Source: Saturnia japonica
Taxonomy: Eukaryota; Arthropoda; Insecta; Lepidoptera; Saturniidae
Assembly (NCBI GenBank): GCA_033032175.1
Contig: CM065320.1
Location: 8,990,001-9,054,000, forward strand
Direction: 5' to 3'
Length of the DNA: 64,000 bases
This document shows positions 38,501 to 47,969 of this stretch, piece by piece (the first letter of the stretch is position 1; every line of letters starts with the position of its first letter). A model generated the notes under the pieces. The model was not told the origin of the DNA and ran no database searches. It saw only the letters and a list, made by a program, of their open reading frames with translations. A program made the translations under genes and the position numbers.

Positions 38501-41500
38501 GGTTACTAACTTAATGAATAAAATTGTTCTTTCTAGCATTATTTTACATATTGAAAGAATAACCATGCACCAAAGCCGAGGTGTCCTATTATAACGATTC
38601 TCGCCGGTTTTCTTTAGTGAAACTCTAACCAATACCCATATAAACTACGTAGTATTTACAATAACAGAAATGTGTTTACATTACGTTCTAAAATAACACA
38701 CAAAAATACAATTTAAAAAAATCTTTTTAAGATAGCCCCATACCAGGTCTCCCAGATATCATAGCAGTGCCGGCCCTGGAGTAAAGCGAAAGGAACTGTT
38801 GCACTAGGCATCAGATGGCAAGGGGCGCCAAAATTTAAGAAAAAAATAAAAGCAAAAAACTATATTAATTTCTATTCAATGATATTGTTGATTATTGAAT
38901 TTTGATTATTATTATTTATTTAACAAAAAATAAAATAAATATAACGTGAAAGAGTTGACTACTTTACAAAGAGTGAAAGACAAGCCCGCACTACCTTGAA
39001 ACAGGGCTAGGGCCGGCACTGTGTTACAGCTAGTTTCATTTAATTGAAAGAAGGATTAAGTAAATGTTACTTAATTTACAATTTTACAGGTATTAGATCC
39101 AATGAGAGGAGTCGTACTAGATAGATTCGGGTTAATGCATCTAATAGCCACCAACGTCTGTGAATGGTTGAACGTTGTAGTTCAGGAGACGAGAGATGAT
39201 ATTATCGCTATTGCTTACGAAAGGCCAACGCTGCTACGTTACGCTAACATAAGTGGCCATTCGAAAATTGACATCAACGACCAACTTGACAACATGACAA
39301 TTGAAGAAACACTAATTATACCCAGTAGGAACATCAGTGATGACCTCGTTACAAATATTACAATAAATTACCTAAATTCGACTGTAAAGAATGATGTTTG
39401 GATATGTAACGTGTCTGATATGATAACTCCTCTTATAAGAAGCGTAAATCCTTACTTGAGGCCTTGTGGAGTCGAGTATAGCCTTTTATGTTCCGTCATT
39501 ATTGCCGTGATCTGGAATGATATATGCACTGTTCCTGGATCGGTAAGGAAAACCCATATTCATCAAACACCAAAAATTCATTTTGTTTAACGCGCTAGTC
39601 ACTGGAACTTCTAAACAAATTTGAAAATTTGTTTTGGTATTTTATAACCAATTTATTAAGGAAGGCTTTACGCTACGTCTCTAAGAAGCGAAGCAGTGAC
39701 CATTAACGTCAACCAATCTGGAAAGCTGTAGGCAAGTATGAAAAGTAAGAATAACAATGGGATATACAGGTGCGTTGGCGGCGGTGCGGTGGAGGGTTGG
39801 TCGAATAAACTTCATCATCATCTGCTCCTAACTGTTTTCGGTTACCGCGACCGCTTGAACTCTCCATTCTAACAGTCTGACTGTTCCGCCTTTTCGTGGG
39901 AACGTCCATGACTGATGTACGCTATCTTCGCAATGAACGTGCGATCACACTTAGAGCAAGTCAGAATACCGTCACAGTAGTTGTACCATATAATCGCAGG
40001 TCGTCTAGCTTTCACTTTATTACACTTATTGTCTAGCTCTCCTCTTCACTTGCATTCAAAAGTGTAAACGTGTTGGTTTAAAAAGTTTCTCCACTCTGAA
40101 CGTATCTCAGCAGGTAATTCCCATTCAGGGGGATTAACTTTGCAGTTAATCATGTGTCGTCTTAGCACATCTTTGTACCGTAAATGTCCACCTTGCTTTC
40201 ACTCCCCTTTCTGAAGCTTACAGTAAAAGATCGGCTTCACCACGCTCTCGTCTGGTCTCCGAAACACATGACCACACCAACATAACCGTCGCCACATTAG
40301 ATACGCTTCCACGCCATATATATTAAATTTGACATGGGTGAAACCCTGGGGCAATGTTAATATGATAATAAAATACACAATTTCCTTATGTACAGAAATT
40401 TAGATCAATGCGCATCATTTTCTACTACCTACAATGCACTTTAGTATCTATACATATATTAAAAAAAGAAAAAGCTCCTATCGAATGAACTTTGAAAGTA
40501 TACAATAATTTTTTTGTAGAAACTAGGGAAGAAATCCTTGGCCGAAAAAGAGCCTGTGAAGCAGTGCTGTACTCCTGTAAAATCAAACAACCATTTTTCT
40601 GTTGACTGCGGAAGCGCTCATAAAGGACTTTTCATGGGCATTGCCGTACTTGCTGGAACTATAGTCAGCCTTATGCTTTTCAATGGATTATTCCAAAATG
40701 AGAAACATGTAGAATTAGCTCTTCTTCAAGTAAGTAAACTAACGAATAATTTTAAGTTAGAAAAAATACCATTGGACATTGCAATTCGGAGTGAGAGGCG
40801 CCATAATGATCGACTTTTAGATTTTATTTTCGTTCTACGATGATTGTACAACAGGTTCAGAATGCTTAAATATAGTACCATAACTAAGTATTAAATTTAT
40901 ATTAGTGAGGGGTTTGCGTTAATCTATACTAATATTATAACCCCACTTTTCCAAGTCAAGAAAACACATCGCTGAACGCGTAGTGCTTATTATAAAAATC
41001 GTAGTTCCTTGAAATATTAATAACTTTTTATTGAATGAAGATACTGAAGATATCGTGATTTTTTTGTGATTAATATTTAAAATTGGATGTTAGATTTAAG
41101 AGTTAATTGGAACTGCTGTGCCTGCGGCTCCGCTCACGTAGGTTACAGAATTATTGCTTATGAATATATCGTGATATTTTTTTTAGATAAGGGCCCGGTT
41201 TCTAAGGACTAAAACAAATTGATCAAAATATATCCGTAGTTTTAGCATGATGCGCGCACAACGACAAACCTCAATCATTTTATTTATATAGATTACTATT
41301 TTTAACACACCAAATTAATTGAAAATTTAATTAATTAATTGGGGTGTATGCAAAAAAATTTCCTCGAGTATTATTGATTTCTGAGTGGTCAGCCCTTATA
41401 CCAACCTTACAGACTAGCTAATAAGAAATCGACCTCGTCCGGATGGGTACTACAGAAGAAGAATTTAACAAACCATAAAATTGCCGATTTTCTTTTGTTG

Positions 41501-44500
41501 CTGTTAAAAAACAACTAAGTACTTTTAGTTTACAATTAAGAGATAAATAATATTAATTTAATACATTAAAATAATTTGTTACAGATTAATATTTGGGAAA
41601 CAATTCTTTTTGTATTAATGACTATTGGTTCAATGGTATGCATTCAGCGGATGAGAACTTTACCGCTCCGAAGGGCTGTATCCAACTTACCTTTGGAGCA
41701 TGCTTTGTTATTGGTCACCCAATGTGGTGTATATCTTTACTATTTGTTCCAAATCATTGGAACCGGCTTCCTATTACAACGATATCCCGAAGGGACGAGA
41801 GCAACGAGGTAATATATATGAAATTTAAAAAAAAACATAGTAAACGCCCAATCATATCATACTTTACTGTCTACTGTTATTACGGTCACATCCAAATCCT
41901 GATAATTAAGCTCCCTCTCTCTCTCTATAAATTTTAATAAGGCTTGGAACTAAGCCCGTGAAAAATTGATACTGAATAAACGGTAGCTACCATCCACTGT
42001 ATTTTGTAAATTATTGTAAATTGGTTTGTGGGTTGTTGTTTAGAAATTAATTGATCGATATTTACTAGACAAACTCTATAGATCATCGGCCTTATCTTCA
42101 TTAACCATCAAGTAAAGAAAAGAAACATATTGATAAATGAGTCTTTAACATAAACGACTGTGTCATGCATGCGCTGATTTAAGAATTCATTACACAAACA
42201 GGATAATTTCACCACTGTGCGCGGTAATACAAAGCTCCTGTCAGACTTTGCTCGTTTTCGATGCTTGGACACGGAGGTGTGCCGGCAGCGGACGACAACG
42301 ACCAGGTCGACAGCTAGTCACTTTCCTTCTAGTCGGCAACTTCGCGTTATGGCTTTTAAACAGAGTCAAAAACGCTAGAGCAGAATTTCATCCATTACAG
42401 GTAACAAACAATATATCTTAAACGATCGAGTATACACAGCCTTGATTAAAAAAAACATATTATACTTATATTAGGTACCTATTTAATGAGATTTTTCATA
42501 AATCATAGATAAATTGCATACAAATGTCACAAACAATAGGGTCTTATCTTCAAATACTATAATTAAGATAAGAGCGTATTGAAATTTTGAAAATTCATTA
42601 CTGCATAACTAAAGGTTCGAATGTCCTAAATTATATATTATAATGCTAGTGATGATATACCTTTGGTGCTGAGACCTAGTCGCTAACTATGGGCCTAAAG
42701 GTCAAGGTTATTAAAAGAGTAATGGTGACGGCTATACTTGGAGCTTCTCTGCGTTGTCGAATCAGAAATGAGGAGATGCTAGACTTAAGTGGCCGTAGGT
42801 AGGGCACGTAGCTTGTAGAACAGATGGCCGATGGAGCCGCTGAGTGCTAATAACGCGGTATCAGGCGTTATGGCAATCTTTCAGCAAGACTTATGAAATC
42901 AGTGGACGTTTTTCGGCTGAAATGATGCTGATCATTAACACACTTAACTAGTAATACGCAGACTCAAAATATTTGAACAAAAAAATCACGGGTTGCACTC
43001 CGGGAGTGCCGACAGAAGTAAAAACTTGATCCCGACGGCGAAACGCCAAACTAAACGTCTATACTCGGTATATGTTGCTGTGATATCGTAACATTAGATT
43101 TATTAAAAAAAATATTTATTAATCGGGATTTAACAATTATTGTATTATCGGTTGTTTAAACACTAGGCAAAACAGTTGTTATAAATTTTATAGCAATAAA
43201 TGTTTTTATTTTATTTATCTAGACGCGTTCGCGATCTGCTATATGTACAAGCATATATGCACACACTATAGCTGCGTCTCGTAACGGTGTCGCGGTCCAG
43301 AGATTTTATCTCATCTAAAAATATGCGTACCGCGCTAAAAGGAGTTTTCATTTTAAAAAATTACATATTATATAATTTATGTGGTTTGTATTATTAATCG
43401 TCCAAAAAGCACTTTAAAGCACTTTTGTTTTTATAATTGCACTTGACAGCCACACCTAATTAAAGAGTTAGCATGCATTTTAGTATTGTCTGTCGCCTTA
43501 TAAATAAATTTTGAGAGGTCGTGGTCAATGACTAGTCTATAGTAGAATAAATAAAAATATAAATCACTTCACTAGTTACGTTCAACACGAGATACAAGTG
43601 AAAAGTTGGTTACAATATTTTCCATTCGTAATCTAATAATAACCCGCAAGAAATTTTTGTTTTATGTTTGTTTGTATGAACGCGCCAATCTCTAGATCTA
43701 CCAATCAGATTTGAGTTATTCTTTTCCATTTTATAGCCTATTTATTGGGTAAGATTTTATAAGTCCATAATACGCCTCTAAGGAGCGGACCTTGTTTTTA
43801 GGTCTGACTACAATATTACCCTGAGGTACCCTAAACAAATAGAGACGTTGATTGCTTTTAAAGCTTTACCGGGCTTTGAGGCGAGCGCTTAAAGCACTCA
43901 GCCGCGAAAGCGTGGGCAACAAGCACGCAAGGGTGCCAAAGTAGCAGGACCTCGGCTTGGGCTATTGCCGCGATTGCATTGAAGTCACGATCTGACTAAT
44001 TCCCTATCCGTAAAATTCGAACTACTCCTCCTGGGAGAAAGGAAGAAACACTTGTATATATTTAGTGATCTGCAAATATGGTCTACACTAACTAGCGTAA
44101 AAAAAGAATAAAAAGGTCCCTTACAGAACCTATATACCCGTGTGGTGTGCACGTATGTATCAACATATTGTGTGTAATGAAGTATGTGGGTAACTAATAT
44201 GATTGCGAGGGCAGTGTCACTTGTATCGCGCGGGCAAGTAGCGAAGCAGTAACTATGGACGTCAAGGAACCTGGAAAACTTTATGCAAGTACGGGAAGTG
44301 AGAATAACGATAGGCTGCACGGGTGTGTTGAAGGCGCGGTACTTTGAAAAGTTGATCCAATAAATTTAACACAGATTAAACCATGGGTCACAGATAGCAA
44401 AAACAAAAATAGCAATATCACAATGCACACAATAATTACTAGGTTTTATATAGTTGAACAGTAACGTTATTGTCACGAACTTATTGTTATTGTCTGTAGA

Positions 44501-44894
44501 ACAAAATTTCTGAATTTCCAGAATTTTATAAAAATGCATTTGAATAACGTAAAACCGTAATGATAACATAAGATTTATCTTTCTTTGATTCTTTATGACT
44601 CATAATACATCAACTTAACCTGAAATCAATAGGTATACTCTGACAATTAAATTTCAATTATCAGTAATCTTATGAGTTTAAAACTAAAAAGAACATTTAT
44701 TTTGACAGATGGAGTTTTATGGTGTTTGGGCATGGACACTGATAACCCACGTATCTGCTCCTCTATTGGTATGTTATAGATTCCAAGCCACAGTCTGTTT
44801 CTACGAAATTTGGAAGAATTCTTATAAAAGGAAAAAATATTCTAAAAACACTTCAGATGGAAATGAATTTGAATTAAAAAATCATTTAGCATAA
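26535..44894 (+). CDS. Otop: Otopetrin proton channel, copy 2 (11 exons, 645 aa)
   Basis: Exons: 26535-26566, 27814-27915, 33797-33913, 35252-35369, 37131-37218, 37763-37971, 39090-39542, 40520-40729, 41585-41808, 42202-42400, 44709-44894. All introns are GT-AG, phases agree, and the CDS is 1,938 nt. It has the same two-fold, 12-segment otopetrin layout as its neighbour. Motifs: [16 protein letters not shown] and [15 protein letters not shown] (exon 7), [17 protein letters not shown] (exon 8), [12 protein letters not shown] (exon 10), [19 protein letters not shown] (exon 11). Compared with copy 1, it has one extra intron (after FIFSYTD, 37971) and lacks two (the copy 1 introns after exons 6 and 10). 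Introns 2 and 10 are long and repeat-filled. The exon 7 loop carries six N-glycosylation sequons. The short first exon (11 codons) and exon 2 are supported only by phase and splice sites; the rest is firm. Confidence 0.88.
26980..27480 (-). pseudogene. LINE (jockey/CR1-like) 3' end, frameshifted
   Basis: On the - strand a 124-codon frame (27431-27057) reads like the end of a non-LTR reverse transcriptase [17 protein letters not shown], then [28 protein letters not shown] and a terminal FKRNVKRYL. Just upstream the other frame reads [19 protein letters not shown], so a frameshift lies near 27400. The 3' side runs into the repeat shared with 1378, 24024 and 36780. It sits in the first intron of Otop copy 2, antisense. 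Confidence 0.8.
27575..27690 (+). repeat. Degenerate copy of the 330-bp retroposon
   Basis: The stretch 'gagatcttgatgtgtcatgt' followed by 'ggtggtattttttttaaat' corresponds to the start of 47343-47674. The rest is lost or too diverged to follow. Confidence 0.45.
28765..28928 (+). mobile_element. LINE 3' end with (GAT)n tail
   Basis: The segment translates with frameshifts to the end of an RTE/jockey-type reverse transcriptase (a W-x-R-K..ALGEAY-like stretch) and ends in 'gatgatgatgatgatgatga'. A simple-repeat tail replacing poly(A) is typical of RTE-clade elements. A related coding piece lies at 42680-42960. Confidence 0.6.
29338..29565 (+). repeat. Single-core copy of the array element
   Basis: Carries the 5' flank ('agacagaggttacataattg'), one 92-bp core ('accgatttggatgattcttt') and the 3' flank ('ttaattggcattagaatttc') of the element at 2636-4250. 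This is the unamplified form. Confidence 0.75.
29565..30418. other. Otop copy 2 intron 2, nothing recognised
   Basis: AT-rich intron sequence. The patch near 30090-30230 is less AT-rich but has no recognisable gene or repeat partner in the window. Confidence 0.35.
30418..30735 (+). repeat. Retroposon-like repeat with two internal half-copies
   Basis: 'cttcccgtgtacgaaatttc' (near 30448) recurs as 'cttcccgtgtgtaaaatttc' (near 30570), each followed by 'atgaaaatcgg' or 'ataaagatcgg'. The 'gatcggtcaagcggtttttag' stretch is typical of lepidopteran retroposon 3' regions. Confidence 0.45.
30735..31672. other. Otop copy 2 intron 2, nothing recognised
   Basis: AT-rich. No ORF, RNA or repeat partner seen. 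Confidence 0.35.
31672..32230 (-). pseudogene. LINE 3' end (second, different family)
   Basis: On the - strand a 101-codon frame (32197-31892) reads as the C-terminus of a non-LTR RT polyprotein: [55 protein letters not shown]. It is followed by a 3' untranslated region that ends in a 'gattttgattttat'-type tail at 31672-31690. The 'cggttcttctcgatgtctg' block of that tail region is a common lepidopteran motif. The frame is open, so the copy is fairly recent but 5'-truncated. Confidence 0.75.
32395..32570 (+). repeat. Short retroposon-like repeat
   Basis: 'gctgaacagattttgacggg' followed by 'actttcattggtagacaggt' is similar in layout to the repeats at 9875 and 52640 (a target-sensing 'cgaacggattttgatgaaac'-like block). 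Weak support. Confidence 0.35.
32570..33797. other. Otop copy 2 intron 2 end, nothing recognised
   Basis: The 72-codon antisense ORF at 32831-33049 lies in a less AT-rich patch that may be an old element. I could not place it in a family. Confidence 0.3.
33985..34310 (+). repeat. Composite: endonuclease-ORF relic plus tRNA-headed SINE
   Basis: Nucleotides 34105-34178 ('ccttaaaaaggctgcgctca' onward) align with 19945-20015 of the endonuclease ORF in Otop copy 1. Directly after it, 34187-34310 has the SINE head, with an A box near TGACTCAGTAGTAGC and a B box near GAGTTCAAATCCC, in + orientation. The 76-codon ORF here translates repeat DNA. Confidence 0.55.
34314..34910 (+). repeat. Dispersed repeat X, copy 3, split by an insertion
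   Basis: Left half 34314-34429 ('agccaaggtggcaaacaagg', 'cctatggacgcttgtaat') and right half 34761-34910 ('aaggaactctggaaacctta', 'gttcttctgtagggtggagt') are continuous in the other copies. Confidence 0.75.
34430..34760 (-). mobile_element. GC-rich retroposon nested in repeat X, with 13-bp TSD
   Basis: The GC-rich insert is bounded by ATCACCAGCCCCC at 34417-34429 and 34761-34773. A run of T at 34432-34443 means the poly(A) tail is on the - strand. It has no long ORF and resembles the 3' untranslated end of a non-LTR element (a palindrome-rich block around 34555-34605). Class beyond 'target-primed retroposon' is not determined. Confidence 0.8.
35789..36445. mobile_element. Non-autonomous hAT element with perfect 8-bp TSD
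   Basis: The left end TAGTGATGTGAACC and the reverse complement of the right end, TAAAGATGTGAACC, are inverted. ATGCAAAT flanks both sides (35781-35788 and 36446-36453), the 8-bp duplication of hAT elements. The internal 66-codon ORF (35982-36182) is not a recognisable transposase. It lies in intron 4 of Otop copy 2. Confidence 0.85.
36410..36710 (+). repeat. Four-copy 73-bp tandem array of the hAT right end plus flank
   Basis: CAAATCACG recurs at 36449, 36522, 36595 and 36668, a 73-bp period. Each unit contains the hAT terminus (a CGGTTCACATC-like block), the target duplication in altered form and about 30 bp of right flank ('gtgtactaacaaacttta'). Units differ by several substitutions, so it is older than the 92-bp array. 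Confidence 0.9.
36780..37070 (+). repeat. Dispersed repeat, LINE 3'-region family, copy 4
   Basis: Contains 'cggtcgccgctgtcatgccg', 'tagctggatatgcacaggct' and 'gatcccgaaacgcaacacg', paralleling 1378-1700 and 24024-24430. It stops about 60 bp before exon 5 of Otop copy 2. The two ORFs within are incidental. Confidence 0.55.
37362..37459 (+). repeat. tRNA-like sequence with Pol III terminator
   Basis: GGAATTG (37362-37368) can pair with CGATTCC (37444-37450) as a 7-bp acceptor stem. TGGCCCAGCTG resembles an A box, GGTTCGAGTCC (37430-37440) is a consensus B box, and seven T follow. No normal anticodon arm can be drawn: the middle folds as TACGCAC/GTGTGTA. It is most likely a tRNA relic or SINE head, not a working tRNA. 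Confidence 0.45.
38040..38764. other. Otop copy 2 intron 6, nothing recognised
   Basis: AT-rich intron without a recognisable element before the MITE. Confidence 0.35.
38765..39021. mobile_element. hAT-like MITE (CAGTGCCGGCCCT ends)
   Basis: CAGTGCCGGCCCT at 38765 is inverted as AGGGCCGGCACTG ending at 39021, giving 257 bp with no ORF. The flanks TATCATAG and TGTTACAG match at 5 of 8 positions, the three differences all being transitions, so an aged 8-bp duplication is possible. It ends 68 bp before exon 7 of Otop copy 2. Confidence 0.7.
39640..39815 (+). repeat. Dispersed retroposon-like repeat, copy 2
   Basis: Matches 7480-7672: 'aatctggaaagctgtaggca' and 'ggtgcgttggcggcggtgcg' in the same order. 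Confidence 0.6.
39855..40325 (-). pseudogene. LINE RT C-terminus with zinc finger, decayed
   Basis: On the - strand, with frameshifts, it reads [38 protein letters not shown], then [19 protein letters not shown] and SHGRSHE. This is the pattern of LINE polyproteins whose reverse transcriptase ends in a C2H2-like finger. It sits between exons 7 and 8 of Otop copy 2. Confidence 0.75.
40860..41105 (+). repeat. Retroposon debris upstream of Otop copy 2 exon 9
   Basis: 'taatctatactaatattata' (near 40920) has the layout of the repeat at 9875. It is followed by the 'actagctgt' family copy at 41105-41285. Confidence 0.35.
41105..41285 (+). repeat. Retroposon-like repeat ('actagctgt...' family), copy 2
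   Basis: 'ctgctgtgcctgcggctccg' then 'ctcacgtaggttacagaatt' matches the starts of the copies at 8883, 56594 and 62013. Confidence 0.5.
42680..42960 (+). pseudogene. LINE RT C-terminal fragment (RTE/jockey-like)
   Basis: The + strand reads [20 protein letters not shown] then [12 protein letters not shown], the signature just after the RT domain in many insect LINEs. It then frameshifts and ends with a 'gctgaaatgatgctgatcat' tail. It lies in the last intron of Otop copy 2. Confidence 0.65.
42960..44225. other. Otop copy 2 last intron, unplaced sequence
   Basis: Mixed AT-rich and moderately GC-rich patches (43240-43340, 43860-43990). The 111-codon antisense ORF 43985-44320 runs into the repeat at 44225 and has no recognisable family. 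Confidence 0.3.
44225..44400 (+). repeat. Dispersed retroposon-like repeat, copy 3
   Basis: 'gtcaaggaacctggaaaact' and 'gcaagtacgggaagtgagaa' match 7480-7672. It ends with 'attaaaccatgggtcacaga'. Confidence 0.6.
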
Positions 44895-45525
44895 ATAAGT
44901 GCAATTTTATTTTCTTTAGAAAACTTATTATTAATAACCAAATATACCTTGTTCATCGTCAGAAGGCTTGCATGACATCCACAGGACGTAAATTGTTACG
45001 TCGTCATGCAAAATATGACATAAACCAAAAACATGTATTTCGACTATTAAATATCATTATAAAATCATTGTGCTACTGACAAACGTTATAAAATTATTTT
45101 GCACGACAAAATCCTAAATAATTTCCTCTTTACAATGATGTTTATTAATTTTCGTACTTGTTTTTCTTACTACGTGTAGCGTTCCTGTCTATGTTACTTA
45201 TTACTAGAGTAGAGCAAAATAATAAAACCAAGGAATCGAAAATTAATCGAATTGATCGAACGCCGTTGTGCATTTAATTTATTTAATTCGAATAAAAATA
45301 TTTACGTTATTTACAAAATTTGATTTAAAAATTTACGTTACCTATTCCTACATTTTTACTGCAGCAACAAGCAACGAAGAATATTAACTGGAAGAATTAA
45401 TATTGTTGTTCGGTGTCAGGCATTCAATAATTAAAGTGTTCCAGATTGCGATATCAAGTGTTGTTAGGTATACCTAGTTTATTTTTGTTATTTCATTTCC
45501 ACAACTTACATACCCCTCAATTAAT
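44895..45525. other. Otop copy 2 3' flank
   Basis: AT-rich, no gene or clear repeat seen. Confidence 0.3.
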
Positions 45526-45531
45526 TCTTCT

Positions 45532-45858
45532 TCTTCCTAACTTGGCAACCGGTCCTCTTTAAATGAAGACCATTACTGCCATTATCGAGTGAATTATATT
45601 GTCAAGTGTTATGACGATTCAGTATTCTAACAAGATGGTGGCTCCCTTGTTAGAACTTTCTAGGGAATTTTTGTGTGATCTCGGAATGAATACTTTCAGC
45701 TTATATTTATAATCCACTTCACTTATGCACAAAAACCAAACTATATCACGCAAAACGCCACAAATATTACATAATATAGGGTCAAAAACCTAAGTAAATG
45801 AATTAAAAATAACAACCACAACATATCACTTCAAGATCCCGCCAAAAACTCCCTCAAT
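45532..45858 (-). mobile_element. 330-bp retroposon, copy in - orientation
   Basis: Reverse complement of 47343-47674 over its whole length. Flanking CCTCAATTAA (left) and CCTCAATTGA (right) look like its own target duplication with one mismatch. The tail side has a (TTC)n run, equivalent to (GAA)n on the element strand. Confidence 0.8.
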
Positions 45859-45859
45859 T

Positions 45860-46560
45860 GATTTAAAGCAGAATCGTATCATAGATTATATTTATCTCTA
45901 AAACAGAATCTATAATCGAAGATTCAACTTCCAATTTAAGCAATTATGATACATTCATAAAATTATAAATTTAACATAAGCCATGCAAGCCTTCTTAGGA
46001 TGAACCAAGTAGGTAGTTATAATTATAATGCATGTTAGCGACGCATAGGCCTAAGCGTAATGATACGATAATAACGATTGTAAATATAAGTTGTAAGGAT
46101 GAATAATTTGCACGAACGATCAATAATTAAATGTTTCTAATGTTTTGAATATGTTACTATAGCGTGTAGGTATGTAAGAACAGTATATAAGTCATGAAAA
46201 TGTGTGTAATCTAATAAAAATAATCACTTAAAGTACTAAAATCATATATTGTCAATAATTCATATTTTGTAAAAGTTATACGTAATGTTTTGTGTTATAT
46301 AAGTAAAATAGCCTTCTGTATGTGTTTTATAATGTTTGTAAGCTCAAATAGTGCGTATATAACGAGTCACAAGACGTTTTAAGGTTGCAATGTTTAATGC
46401 TTTATATCTCCCGTGTTTATTAACCTATAATGTTAAAGTTAGTGTTTTTGAATAGGTATTTATGTCTACATTAATGTGAAATAGTTTTTATTGTAATTGA
46501 ATAACTGTAATTAGAGATATTAACAATTTATTGTATTCTGTATACAAGTAATAATAATAA
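45860..46560. other. AT-rich stretch, nothing recognised
   Basis: No ORF or repeat partner recognised. Confidence 0.35.
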
Positions 46561-47215
46561 TAGACAGAGACAGCAATATTGCAACCACTGCGCATTACCG
46601 CGGTTAACGGACCACACCCAAGTTTGGTGATGAGCAGTACGGATAGAGACGCCATCGTCCGTCTCGCTCTCCGGCAAACCATATAAAAGGCGTTCTGCCG
46701 GGGCAAACGAGCGCACACGGGTACCACAAGCTGAAGAATCAAGACTCAAGACTCAAGACTCAAGAAACTGGAAGAAACCGTACCCAGAAGACATAGTATT
46801 AACAAAGTGTATTGTCTTGAAGAATACAGCAAATTTATTGTGGTGCCTGTGTGTCATTTCTTCGCATCTTCACTAAGTTCAACCCGCCAGCGACCCAGTC
46901 CATTCCGCTCCGTGCTACGTCATCGCCGCGCCTACCAGCAGGCACCTCACTGCGTGTGTGTACCTTAATGTTTCGCCCTTTTCACGCCTAGTAGTTTCGG
47001 GTGTGAACAGGGTTGGTCGCACGTAGTGAGAGGGGCTCGCGCGCGCTGGTTTCCAGACAGCTGGTTACCGTAGCGTGTTATCCGCCGTCGGTTACAGAGT
47101 ACGAGGGAATCGTTTCCGTCACGTTCACGCCCTCGGTGCGCGGTCCCGCTCTGTATAGATCGACGTAGCACATTGTATAGTGGGCGCACGCACGCGCTCA
47201 TTTTAATGCAAACCT
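46560..47215 (+). repeat. LTR-like or promoter-like GC-rich block
   Basis: A TATA box (CATATAAAAGG at about 46680) is followed by a GC-rich stretch, three heptamer repeats (AAGACTC, about 46740-46763), and a 'tttattgtggtgcctgtgtg' region that resembles the U5 of an LTR. Nucleotides 46900-47215 are strongly CpG-rich. No gag or pol follows, so it would be a solo LTR or remnant. A host promoter is an alternative. Short ORFs on the - strand look incidental. Confidence 0.35.
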
Positions 47216-47342
47216 ACACATTCACTTACCAGACATAAAAATTAATAGAAATATAGCATGAAAGATACCAAAATGGATATAGTGTAAAAAATAGATAGGT
47301 AATGCTTAGATTAATGATTAATCCAACAGTAAAGCGGAGACT

Positions 47343-47674
47343 GGGAGTTTTTGGCGGGATCTTGAAGTGACATGTTGTGGTTTTTATTTTTAATTCAATA
47401 AATTAGGTTTTTGACCCTATATTATGTAATATTTGTGGCGTTTTGCGTGATATAGTTTGGTTTTTGTGCATAAGTGAAGTGGATTATAAATATAAGCTAA
47501 AAACATTCATTCTGAGATCTCTCAAAATCTTGCTAGAAAGTTCTAACAAGGGAGCCACCATCTTGTTAGGATACTGAATCGTCATAACACATGACATTAT
47601 AATTCACTCGATAATGGCAGTAATGGTCTTCATTAAAGAGGACCGGTTGCTAAGTTAGAAAGAAGAAGAAGAAG
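47343..47674 (+). mobile_element. 330-bp retroposon with 12-bp TSD
   Basis: AAAGCGGAGACT precedes it (47331-47342) and follows it (47675-47686), a perfect 12-bp duplication. The body starts GGGAGTTTTTGGCGGGATC and ends in (GAA)n. Target duplication plus a simple-repeat tail indicates target-primed retroposition (SINE or LINE-end type). No ORF; no clear tRNA head. Inside is a hairpin, CTAACAAG...CTTGTTAG, around a GCCACCATCTTG block. Confidence 0.85.
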
Positions 47675-47750
47675 AAAGCGGAGACTATAATATAATCTGT
47701 AGTTTATGCATAAAAGCAATTGCGTCAAATAATATTTAAAAACCCAATAA

Positions 47751-47966
47751 ATGTTCTACAAAATCGAGGATATATCACCCGGAGATTTACAAGTTCATGA
47801 CTCCAGCTTCTTTCGAGGTTTTTCAATTTTATTTTTATATATAACTGGGTTTTTTAAGGCACTCGGTGATCCTGTACTGGAATTAATTTTAAAATTGAAA
47901 TGGTATTTGATTACAAAGGTCTATACCAGACTTCTGTCGTGGTGTGAAGATGGTATTGTATCATAA
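47751..47966 (+). CDS. Hypothetical 71-aa protein with one hydrophobic segment
   Basis: A clean ATG-to-TAA frame: an acidic, polar start (MFYKIEDISPGDLQVHDSS), one likely membrane segment at about residues 23-42, then a basic and aromatic stretch. I do not recognise it. It begins 65 bp after the retroposon's target duplication and has no clear promoter. It may be a small single-exon gene, a retained exon or chance. Confidence 0.25.
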   Translation: MFYKIEDISPGDLQVHDSSFFRGFSILFLYITGFFKALGDPVLELILKLKWYLITKVYTRLLSWCEDGIVS

Positions 47967-47969
47967 TCC

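Noticed and set aside
46488..47201. Three short - strand ORFs in the GC-rich block
   Set aside because: CpG-rich DNA has few stop codons; the frames show no protein family and lie in LTR-like sequence.
45525..47690. Foldback transposon with 330-bp terminal inverted repeats
   Set aside because: Each copy has its own, different target duplication, so they are separate insertions in opposite orientation.
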